A DNA stretch of 64,000 bases from Bacteroidota bacterium. GTDB taxonomy: Bacteria; Bacteroidota; Bacteroidia; J057; JADKCL01. Location: the NCBI GenBank assembly GCA_016718825.1, contig JADKCL010000015.1:62001-126000 (forward strand), given 5' to 3'. A program made the position numbers and the translations under genes. The notes below the pieces were generated by a model. That model was not told where the DNA came from, searched no databases, and was given only the letters and a program-made list of their open reading frames with translations. Shown here in pieces: positions 45,067-53,053 of the stretch; the first letter of the stretch is position 1, and each line of letters starts with the position of its first letter.

Positions 45067-46781
45067 GTGTGCGTAGTGGAGACGAATGTGAATGAACCAC
45101 TGATGAAGCGTCGAAAGTGTCAACAGATGACATCAAAACGGGGCTTGACATCAGCTCCCCGATGAGTACTGCGGGAACCTGTTTACTGGCAGTGCGGTGT
45201 CCGGCGTTTAGGTGGCGTGAACACTATGCGGGCGTGTATGGAAAACAGGAGAAACAGCCTTGCAATGCCAAGGGAAAAGGCGCGATCCCAGAAAGAGAGG
45301 CCGTAAGTACCAATGTGCATGGCTGTGGCGGACCGCATCGTAGTAGCGTTGAAGCCTTGGAAACTTGGTGGAGCGAAGGGTGCGGCCTTTTCGGTCTCCA
45401 AGCCCTGACAACTGCAAAAGCAGGAGGATCAGGATGGAAGTGACCAGACCGATTCCAATCACCAGAATGATGGTGATGGAGGCTTACAAGCGGGTGAAGG
45501 CGAACAGGGGCAGTGCAGGAGTCGACGGCGAAAGCCTCGAGATGTTCGAGGCGAACCTGAAGGACAACCTGTACAAGATCTGGAACCGCCTGACCTCGGG
45601 GAGTTACTTCCCACCTGCGGTGAAGGCCGTGCCGATACCAAAGGCAGGGGGAAAAGTGAGGGTATTGGGTGTGCCGACCGTTGCCGACAGGGTGGCACAA
45701 ATGGTTGTGAAGCAAATCTTGGAACCAAGGCTGGAAGCGGTCTTTCACCCAAGTTCATTCGGCTACCGACCACGCAAAGGGGCAAAAGATGCGCTGGAGC
45801 AAGTGAGGCGGAACTGCTGGAAGTTCGGATGGGTGATCGACCTTGACATCAGGGCGTTCTTTGACGAGCTAGACCACGAGTTGCTGTTCAAGGCATTGGA
45901 ACGGCATGTGAGCGAGAAGTGGATGTTGCTGTATGTTGGGCGATGGTTAAAGGCGGAAATGGAAGAAGCCGACGGGACAAGGACAGCGCGTGACAAGGGT
46001 ACACCGCAAGGTGGCGTAATCAGTCCGTTGCTGGCCAACCTGTTCCTACACTATGCATTCGACAAGTGGATGGAACAAGAATGCCCCGAACTGCCTTTCG
46101 AGCGTTACGCCGACGACATCATCGTCCACTGCAACACGCTGGAACAGGCCGAGCAAACCCTAGCCCTCATACGGGCGAGGATGGAGGCCTGCCGACTCGT
46201 GCTGCACCCAGACAAGACGCGCATCGTCCATTGCAAGCAACGCAATCGCGTGGAGGATTACCCAGTCGTGAGCTTTGACTTCCTAGGTTACACGTTCAAG
46301 CCCCAAAAGGTGAAAACCAAGGACGGGCGCACGAGCCTAGGGTTCGGGCCATCGGTGAGCAAGGGAGCAATGTCCAAGATGAATGCCAAGATCAAGGAGA
46401 TCGGGATACATCGGCGGACGGGTTCGACCTTGCAATCACTGGCCGACAGGATAAATCCCATGCTGCGCGGATGGCTGAACTACTTCACGCTCTACCGCAA
46501 GCACGACGTGAGGCCGATCTTGTACAATCTGGAAAATCGGCTGCTAGGCTGGGCCCGCAACCGCCACAAGCGGTTGCACGGCTCCTTCAAGCGCGCTGCA
46601 AACTGGTTCACAAGACGCTATGTCGAAAACCCGCGATTGTTTGCCCATTGGACAGCAGGCTTCACCCCGACCCATGTAAGCCAGAGGTTACGAAAAGGAA
46701 GAGCCGTATGAGTCGAGAGGTTCAAGTACGGTTCTGTGAGAGGGTGGGAGTGAATTATTTTTCACTTCTGCTCTACTCGAC
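45067..46781 (+). mobile_element. Group II intron
   Basis: The 5' end is placed at GTGTG (45067) or GTGCG (45069), both fitting the GUGYG consensus. Domain V is clear at 46701-46734: lower stem GAGCCGTA / TACGGTTC, upper stem GAGTC / GGTTC, GNRA-type loop GAGA, and a AAG bulge on the 3' side. Domain VI follows (about 46740-46775), and the 3' end is near CTACTCGAC (46773-46781). The intron-encoded reverse transcriptase lies inside, its stop overlapping domain V. The right flank is the alkB remnant, read on the opposite strand. Confidence 0.88.
45434..46711 (+). CDS. ltrA: Group II intron reverse transcriptase/maturase
   Basis: About 425 residues from the ATG at 45434 (MEVTRPIPITRMM); the frame is open upstream, but that is intron RNA sequence. 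Reverse transcriptase blocks: VPIPKAGGKVRVLGVPTVADR, DLDIRAFFDELDHELL, GTPQGGVISPLLANLFLHY, FERYADDIIV with the catalytic YADD, and SFDFLGYTF. A maturase X domain follows (LRGWLNYFTLYRKHD). No HNH endonuclease domain is present after it, so retrohoming would have to use the endonuclease-free route. Confidence 0.95.
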   Translation: MEVTRPIPITRMMVMEAYKRVKANRGSAGVDGESLEMFEANLKDNLYKIWNRLTSGSYFPPAVKAVPIPKAGGKVRVLGVPTVADRVAQMVVKQILEPRLEAVFHPSSFGYRPRKGAKDALEQVRRNCWKFGWVIDLDIRAFFDELDHELLFKALERHVSEKWMLLYVGRWLKAEMEEADGTRTARDKGTPQGGVISPLLANLFLHYAFDKWMEQECPELPFERYADDIIVHCNTLEQAEQTLALIRARMEACRLVLHPDKTRIVHCKQRNRVEDYPVVSFDFLGYTFKPQKVKTKDGRTSLGFGPSVSKGAMSKMNAKIKEIGIHRRTGSTLQSLADRINPMLRGWLNYFTLYRKHDVRPILYNLENRLLGWARNRHKRLHGSFKRAANWFTRRYVENPRLFAHWTAGFTPTHVSQRLRKGRAV

Positions 46782-47040
46782 CAAAAGCCAATCTTTCTTG
46801 GATCACATGCGAGTACGTGTACGCGCAGGGAAGGTCCCCATACCAAGCCGTTTTGCGTTGCGTGAGAATCTTGCGCCCGAAAATGGTCAATTCGTCTTGT
46901 TCCCAGGGAAGGGTCGTCAGCAGCGTCGCCAAAAATTGGGCTGCCTCCTCCTTCGAAAAAATGACGCCATGGTCCACGACGATACCGTCACTTGGCAAGC
47001 AGTTGGCGACTTCATTTTCGGGTGAATGGAACAACAACAT
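46782..47040 (-). pseudogene. alkB: alkB 2OG-Fe(II) dioxygenase remnant (N-terminal third)
   Basis: Begins at MLLFHSPENEV and continues with patterns of the AlkB DNA-repair dioxygenases: VDHGVIFSKEEAAQFL, FGRKILTQRKTAWYGD and YTYS. The match stops at the 3' end of the group II intron, about 86 residues in. The catalytic core (HxD and distal His/Arg) is missing: nothing like it is found left of the intron in any frame. So the gene was cut when or before the intron arrived, with loss of the rest, and cannot be functional. Confidence 0.75.
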
Positions 47041-47057
47041 GTCCGAAAATAATGAAT

Positions 47058-47156
47058 TATCCCTTCACGCGTTTTTTTTCGGTGTCGGCGTTGCCGCTGT
47101 TGTGTTTGCGATGGTCAACCAAGCTCTTGCCAAAGCGGTAGTTGAAGGTGCAAGCC
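47058..47156 (-). pseudogene. C-terminal remnant of an outer-membrane barrel (TonB-receptor-like)
   Basis: The minus frame ending at TAA 47058-47060 encodes about 32 residues, ACTFNYRFGKSL...ADTEKKRVKG. A final strand NYRFGKS followed by a charged tail ending in RVK(G) is the usual end of Bacteroidota outer-membrane beta-barrel / TonB-dependent receptor proteins. No upstream barrel sequence is found, so it is a fragment, lying 18 bp before the alkB start. The call rests on a short match. Confidence 0.5.
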
Positions 47157-47570
47157 GATACGCTGTCAAATCCTAACGCTACACCTATTTTTGCGACTTT
47201 CTCACTCACTTTTTTACAAAATACTCGTAACCATAGGCCAAACTCGTATCGACGGATTGCGCAATCAATATGGGGTATGGCGTATGGTTACTTGCATGGA
47301 AGAATCAATGAACTACAAACAGGAATATGAGTATCCCGTGACCAGACGAAAAGGACATTGGTTACGCAAGATAAGATTTAGTCGGCCCCTGGAGTGATCG
47401 CCATTTAAGGTTCAGTTCTTAAACGCCGACTATGTGCATTATGCTCCCTTCCCAGATCTTATTTGATAGAGAGGAAGCTCGCATGTCTGCCCATAAAGCG
47501 TTCCGATCGTCAAGAGAAAAAATAAGCTTATTGCAATTTTCATTGGATCAATGTTTAAGTGAATGTGCTT
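47157..47570. other. Degenerate AT-rich stretch without a recognised gene
   Basis: Short frames on both strands (for example plus 47432-47635) have no recognised pattern. A minus frame ending near 47206 gives LAYGYEYFVKK before a stop, which may be another broken gene end. No RNA gene seen. Confidence 0.4.
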
Positions 47571-49250
47571 CTATTTTATTTTCAACCCAAATACTTCCAT
47601 TTTTTCCTCATCAAAAAACAAGAACCCGTATTTAGGAGACCAAATTCCCAAAAGGGTGGACCTTGTGTTAAAAGGGATTCCGATCTGTTCACCATACAGG
47701 TTTGCATTTAGAGTGTAAATTTGGTTTTCCTTCTTTATTTTGAACATCGTGTTGTTATTTGGTTCTTTCCAAATAGCAATATCATCACCAGAGATCGTAA
47801 TTGGTGATATGTTACTAGAACGGTCTAGTCGAGAGACAGAGAAATCCTTGTTCAAGCCATCCAATGTATGAGAATGATATTTGTTGGAAGAAGTATCATT
47901 TGGTAGATGACTAATACGCCAGTTATTATTTATTATTTCAATCCTGCTAAAGAAATACTTTCTATAATAAATAATTTGAGGGGCTCGGTCAACCATATTG
48001 TTTTGCCAGAATGTTTTCGGAGCTTTTGGACGCGTAAAAAAGGTGTAGCTTTCTTCTTTAAGTGCAGCTCTTGAGGTAATTGATTTTTTCTGGAGGTCTA
48101 TGTTAATAATATGAAAATAGGAAGAATCATTGTTGGTTTTTTGAACTGCAGTAAGAATCATTTTTCCAGGCTCCGAAAACAACTCCATATGCCCGCTGGA
48201 ATAATCCGGATCGGAGATATCATTTCCAATGATCGATTTTAGCGTATCTTTTAATGCAACTATTGAGTAAACATATTTTTTATACTCGGGTGTGAGGACC
48301 TCAAGTTGCACCGTATCGTTGAAGGTTGTTACTACGCAAAACTCTCCATTGTTCATGACCTTGATATCATCTATTCCAGCAAATGAAGCATATTCGTTCA
48401 ATACATCGATGTTCATTTGTGAAGAAAGATCTATCAATTCATATTTGCCCGTGTAGGGTATAAAGGCGGAAGATTTCAGAATGGCCCGTTGCCCATCTTT
48501 CATAAAAGTCATGAAGTTATCGAGGTAAAACTCCTTGTTCTGAAGCAATCTCCCCTCACGGGCCAATTGCAGCGAGCAATACTCTGCATTACCATAAGGC
48601 AACGAAAAATGGAAAACATATTCATACAATGAAAGATCAGAAGGGATAGTTGTCCGCAATTCAGGCTTTACGGCCATGTATAGATCATTTATCACCTGTT
48701 GCTCAAACTGTTGCTTTAATAGTTTTAGCTTGGGATTGACCTCTGCAAGCTCATTCAGAAAAGCAATTGCAAAATGATCAGCAATATTTTCCCATTCAGA
48801 ACTGTTTCCCCTTAGATTGTTGGCCTCAGAATAATAGTGCCCCAATTCATGCGCCATAATAACCATGATGGTATAATTGCCAACCATGTAGGCATCCTTG
48901 CCTTTTGGAAATGCTTTTTTTAAATTCCATGAGCTATCGGCTATCAGATTTGACCAATTTTGCCAATATAAATATCCCTGCTCCTGTTGTGACATCAATT
49001 CGGTCTGTATAATTCGTTCGTCATTAGTCATAGATATCGGCTTCAAATAATCTTGTTTCTCAAGGCGCGGCCTGGGCTTGTTTAGTTTCCATCCGGCCAT
49101 TTCATAACAGCGCTGTATATCCAGAAAAAGTGAATCCGTTTGACCCTTTTCCAAGTCAGACAATACCTCTTTCGACATGGAAGGGGTCACGGATACTTGT
49201 CCAAAACAAGCCGTTACTGACATAAACAAAACAAAAACATACTTTTTCAT
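47571..49250 (-). CDS. Exported protein with HELGH metallopeptidase-like motif
   Basis: 559 residues from the ATG at 49250 (MKKYVFVLFMSVTACFGQ, a signal peptide, possibly lipoprotein-like because of the Cys); the open frame further upstream is not signal-like. At about residue 140 is VIMAHELGHYYSEANNL, then ENIADHFAIAFLNEL. HExxH with a downstream Glu and AD-F is a gluzincin-type zinc site, as in ImmA/IrrE- or M48-like peptidases. The C-terminal 350 residues look beta-rich and are not recognised. AT-rich, like the 827-codon orphan nearby. A zinc peptidase is a motif-based guess. Confidence 0.7.
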   Translation of the reverse strand: MKKYVFVLFMSVTACFGQVSVTPSMSKEVLSDLEKGQTDSLFLDIQRCYEMAGWKLNKPRPRLEKQDYLKPISMTNDERIIQTELMSQQEQGYLYWQNWSNLIADSSWNLKKAFPKGKDAYMVGNYTIMVIMAHELGHYYSEANNLRGNSSEWENIADHFAIAFLNELAEVNPKLKLLKQQFEQQVINDLYMAVKPELRTTIPSDLSLYEYVFHFSLPYGNAEYCSLQLAREGRLLQNKEFYLDNFMTFMKDGQRAILKSSAFIPYTGKYELIDLSSQMNIDVLNEYASFAGIDDIKVMNNGEFCVVTTFNDTVQLEVLTPEYKKYVYSIVALKDTLKSIIGNDISDPDYSSGHMELFSEPGKMILTAVQKTNNDSSYFHIINIDLQKKSITSRAALKEESYTFFTRPKAPKTFWQNNMVDRAPQIIYYRKYFFSRIEIINNNWRISHLPNDTSSNKYHSHTLDGLNKDFSVSRLDRSSNISPITISGDDIAIWKEPNNNTMFKIKKENQIYTLNANLYGEQIGIPFNTRSTLLGIWSPKYGFLFFDEEKMEVFGLKIK

Positions 49251-49600
49251 GGTCACCAATTGGTTGATTTCAAAGCTACTCCAAGGAAAACGTGTCTCTA
49301 CACCGAAGAGACGGACCAAATTGTAAAAAGTCAATTTAGGCTCGTAATTATAGCAATAGTATGTGATAAAAGCAATCAAAATAGTCGATAATTGGAAGCC
49401 CTTCAGCGATTACTTGATCTCTCCCTTGTCCCATGATACAATTGAAATTTGTGGTTTCACTCTCTTCAACTTACACAATGCTCCAAATGTAGCTGCAGGA
49501 TTTTGGGTAGCGGATTCTATTCTGCCAAATGGGTGGATTTGTCTGCGAATTGGGGATTGGCATGTGAAGCCCGTGACGAAAGTGATTGGCGGCCATCCCC
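49251..49600. other. Intergenic stretch without a supported gene
   Basis: A plus frame from 49363 runs through this gap into the antisense of the hydrolase gene; only its first 75 codons are outside that gene, and they match nothing I know. No clear terminator or RNA gene is seen. Confidence 0.4.
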
Positions 49601-50629
49601 CTACCTCAAGAACTCCCGAATCGCCTGAATGTACAAATCGGGTTGCTCGGTGGGGATCGAATGCCCCGCTGAGGGGATCACCTTCAGTTGGGCATTGGGA
49701 AACAGCTCCAGATATTCCTGCGCATATCCCCAAGGTTGGTTGTCGCATTGACCTTTCAGAAGCAGCAGCGGCACCTTGTTGCCTTGGAGTTTTGTCCGCT
49801 GATCTTGAACATTTGCAAAGCTGTGGACGGTCATGATGCTGGCATAATATCCGCCGCCCGAATTGCCGGGCAGGGCATTGGCGGTATCGCAAACCGTTGA
49901 TTTGTTGAGTTCATGGCCGAGTTTTGCATTGAATTCATCGGCCTCGGCATCCGTCGCCAATTTGCTTTCAAATGCAAACGCCCACCATTCGACAACTTTG
50001 CTGCGGAAATTGGCCACCTTGAGATTGCCTTCACGGTTGGTGACGAGGGGATTGCGCAAGTACAAGCTGTCGGGTGCAGGGATTTCGGCGAGTTTCTTTC
50101 GGATGGGCAAGATAGGTCCGGGGCCTGTGAGAATCAGCTTTTCGACCTGCTCGGGAAATGCCGCAAAGAATTGCATGGCGAGGATGGCACCCCAACTTTG
50201 GCCGATCAGAATCACCTTGGACGCCCCGATCTGTTTGACAATGGCCTCCAAATCATGGCGATGACGGTCCACGGTGTATTCCGCAATATCCTCCAGGCGT
50301 GCAGAATGTCCGCTGCCTATTTGATCATAGAAATAGAGGTCATAACCATCGTCAGTCAGGGGAGCAAGCGCCGAGATAGCCAAGTCACTGATGCATCCAC
50401 CTGGTCCGCCATGCAGGTAAATGATCGGGCTGGAATGGGTGTTTTCGCTTGCCTTCAGATGCGTATAGCCGATGCGGGAGCCTGTCGGGAGTTCCCAAAA
50501 TGCCGTGCCGGGTCTTGGCTGAAAAGCAGCAACATCGTATGCGCGCGGATAGAAGGCGAGCAAGGCGAATACGGTCAGCGTCAGCAGCAAGCCAAACAAA
50601 ATGCCATTGCGGAGATTCCTTTTTTTCAT
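49601..50629 (-). CDS. Alpha/beta hydrolase of the proline iminopeptidase type
   Basis: A 342-residue serine hydrolase with an N-terminal membrane helix (GILFGLLLTLTVFALLAFY). It shows the oxyanion motif YLHGGPGG, YDQIGSGHSA, the nucleophile elbow GQSWGAILA, and late Asp/His positions in LLLKGQCDNQPWG and PSAGHSIP. This is the peptidase S33 pattern (prolyl aminopeptidase family), although S33-like hydrolases act on varied substrates. It is anchored to the membrane rather than cytosolic. Confidence 0.88.
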   Translation of the reverse strand: MKKRNLRNGILFGLLLTLTVFALLAFYPRAYDVAAFQPRPGTAFWELPTGSRIGYTHLKASENTHSSPIIYLHGGPGGCISDLAISALAPLTDDGYDLYFYDQIGSGHSARLEDIAEYTVDRHRHDLEAIVKQIGASKVILIGQSWGAILAMQFFAAFPEQVEKLILTGPGPILPIRKKLAEIPAPDSLYLRNPLVTNREGNLKVANFRSKVVEWWAFAFESKLATDAEADEFNAKLGHELNKSTVCDTANALPGNSGGGYYASIMTVHSFANVQDQRTKLQGNKVPLLLLKGQCDNQPWGYAQEYLELFPNAQLKVIPSAGHSIPTEQPDLYIQAIREFLR

Positions 50630-50716
50630 ACGCTGAAATCTTGGCGGATGGCGGACAACATCAACTGTTTGGAGTTTTGGATTGTATTCCTGATTGACAG
50701 CCGGATACGCAAGGGA

Positions 50717-51851
50717 TCATGCTTTCTCCCGCGTCCCATCATACAATTCAAACTTGTGGAAACGGCATTCGATGCCGCCATTGAGCAGCGGAATTTTTTT
50801 GTTGGCGCGGAGGCCGATGCGTTTGATGGCCGCGGTATTTCCGCTCAATACCCAGGCATCGAAGCCCTTGTAATGCTGTTTGAGTGTATCGCCCAATAGT
50901 TTGTAGAAGCCTTCGATTTCTTCGATTTCCATGCGTTCCCCATACGGCGGATTGGTCACGAGCAGGCCCCCGCCCGCAGGCGGACGTGCATCCACGAAGT
51001 CTTGGCAGCGCACTTGCACATGCCCCTTCAGGCCTGCGCGTTCGATATTGCGGCGCGCACTTTCCACGGTTTCCGCATCGACATCCGACCCGGAGATGAT
51101 GCCCAAAGGTGGATGAATCCGCTCTCTCGCTTCTGCGACCGTCATAATCTGCCCATCGCTGAAAACCAAAGCCTTCGCGGCACAATCCCGGTGCCAAATC
51201 CATCGCAATTCCTGCCGCTTCGATCAGCAAAGTTCCCGAACCGCACATCGGATCGATGAAATTGGTTTTGCCATTCCATCCGGTTAACAACACCATTCCG
51301 GCAGCCGTAATTTCATTGAGGGGTGCCTCGTTTTTCTCCAATCGGTAGCCGCGTTTATGCAGGGAATCGCCACTTGCATCGAGCGCAAAGATGATTTCGG
51401 AGTCGTGAATATGGAGGTTGATCCGCAATGTGGGATTCTCCAAATCGACCGAAGGCCGTTCGCGTTGCCGGTCCACAAATTGATCCGCGATCGCATCTTT
51501 GGCCTTCATGGCTGCAAACAAGCTGTGTTGAAACAATTCGCCACTTGCGATGCAATCAATGGCAAATGTGTCGCGCACCGTCATATAATCCGACCACCGG
51601 ATATGGTAGGCGCGTTTGTACAGGTCGCTCGCGTTGTAGGCGGTCGCATAATGTATGGGCACCAGGATGCGCAAGGCGGTCCGCAACCAAAGGTGGGCCC
51701 TGTACAGCAAAGTTTTGTCTCCGCGAAACGACACTGCACGGCGCATCACTTGGATATCAATTCCGCCAAGGGACCAAATCTCGTCGGCGAGCACATCTTC
51801 AAAGCCGGCCAAGGTCTTCGCGACCATCTCAAATTTACCTTCAGGTACCAT
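50717..51851 (-). CDS. THUMP-domain 23S rRNA methyltransferase, frameshifted
   Basis: Class I SAM RNA methyltransferase of the RlmL N-half/TrmN type. The first frame (from MVPEGKFEMVAKTLAGFEDVL at 51851) gives a THUMP domain, the segment KRGYRLEKNEAPLNEITAA and motif I, FIDPMCGSGTLLIEAA. The second frame continues with IISGSDVDAETVESARRN, the catalytic VTNPPYGERM and the C-terminus. The switch is at about 51139, where CC instead of C on the plus strand explains it. Repaired length is about 378 residues. It probably makes m2G in 23S rRNA; the exact position is inferred. Confidence 0.87.
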
Positions 51852-51903
51852 GCGGGCAAAGGTAAGGAAAGATTTTGGCCATGTTGCTGCGCCATGAAAA
51901 TTG

Positions 51904-51967
51904 GCCACGAAGGCACGAAGACACGAAGAAAAGAGCGCTGACCTTTGTGTCTTCGTGCCTTCGTGGC
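51904..51967. repeat. Perfect 21-bp inverted repeat (CACGAAGGCACGAAGACAC type)
   Basis: Arms 51904-51924 and 51947-51967 are perfect reverse complements around a 22-nt loop. It lies between the methyltransferase and rluF genes. The arm is built from CACGAAG words; a related but diverged version with CACCAAG words lies at 52951-53004. Confidence 0.8.
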
Positions 51968-51986
51968 AAAACTCAGAACAATAGGA

Positions 51987-52735
51987 TCACTCCAACTCGT
52001 CGTCGGCTGTTTTGGCGCTGTCCTCGACCAAGCCATACAAGTCCTGCACTTCCTTTTCGGTGAGGTGGCGCCATTGTCCGATGGCCGTGTCGAGCCGGAT
52101 GTTCATGATGCGCACACGCTTGAGTTTGGTGACTTCGTAGCCCAAATATTCACTCATCCGCCGAATTTGACGGTTTAATCCCTGCGTGAGGATGATCATA
52201 AACTGGAATTTGCCGGTTTGTTCGACCACACAATTGCGGGTGACGGTATCCAAAATCGGGACGCCATTGCGCATTTATGGAGGAATTCCGGCGTGATCGG
52301 CTTGTCCACCGTAACGATGTATTCCTTTTCGTGGTGGTTGCGCGCCCGCAGGATTTTATTGACAATATCGCCGTCGCTCGTGAGGAAAATCAGCCCTTCG
52401 CTGGGTTTATCGAGGCGCCCGATGGGGAAAATGCGCTTCGGATAATTGATAAAATCGATGATATTGTTGCGTTCGACCTTGGTGTCGGTGGTGCAAACGA
52501 TGCCGATGGGTTTGTTGAATGCCAGGTAAACATGTTTTTCCTTGGGCGGCGAAATGAGTTTGCCATCCACACGCACGACGTCACCCGCCACGATTTTGGT
52601 GCCCATTTCCGGAACCACGCCATTGATGGTCACGCGGCGCTGTTCGATCAACTTGTCAGCCGCCCTTCGCGAACAAAATCCGGCTTCGCTCAGGAATTTA
52701 TTAATCCTCGTGGTCGTGGTATCGTCCTTTTCCAT
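51987..52735 (-). CDS. rluF: 23S rRNA pseudouridine synthase RluF, frameshifted
   Basis: An S4 RNA-binding domain (RINKFLSEAGFCSRRAADKL) is followed by the RsuA/RluF catalytic domain: NKPIGIVCTTD, the catalytic Asp in FPIGRLDKPSEGLIFLTSDG, KEYIVTVDKPITPEFL; then in the second frame RNGVPILDTVT, TQGLNRQIRRMSEYLGYEV and LKRVRIMN. The order and wording match E. coli RluF (psi2604). One extra A at the TTT run 52274-52276 (plus strand) joins HK to MRNGV exactly as expected. Repaired length is about 249 residues. Confidence 0.87.
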
Positions 52736-53053
52736 GTCTCAACCGCGCGTAAACATCGTTTTCATGCAGCAAGATTCGGGAATTTGAGCGGGGAATGCAA
52801 GGTGGGGGAGTGGGATGTCGTTATCCATGTCAGGTTCAATTTTGCAGACATGATTCCATCGAAGGAGTTCTCTCGAGTCCCGTTTTGGATGTCTTTGACG
52901 CATCAAGGCCGATTTTCAAGTTTCGTTTCTGCACGATCAAATGGTCTGGTCACCCTGGCACCAACACAATCCAATATCGCTTGGTGTCTTGGTGCCTTGG
53001 TGGCAAATCTGCTCGCGCTATAGACTAACAAATCGGCAATTCTCAAGTGCCCC
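52736..53053. other. Intergenic stretch with diverged repeat only
   Basis: 318 bp between the helicase gene and rluF. It contains the CACCAAG-type inverted repeat at 52951-53004; no gene or RNA recognised. The rluF promoter should lie near its left end. Confidence 0.5.
52951..53004. repeat. Imperfect inverted repeat (CACCAAGGCACCAAGACACC type)
   Basis: Left arm about 52951-52969 and right arm about 52981-53004 (TTGGTGTCTTGGTGCC) pair imperfectly. It is a sister of the perfect repeat at 51904-51967 with G changed to C in each word. Confidence 0.6.

Noticed and set aside
44932..45165. Plus-strand frame of 77 codons at the intron left edge
   Set aside because: It runs through the likely intron 5' end into structured RNA and matches nothing I know.
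49363..49836. Plus-strand frame of 157 codons
   Set aside because: Its second half is antisense to the alpha/beta hydrolase and the first half has no recognisable pattern.
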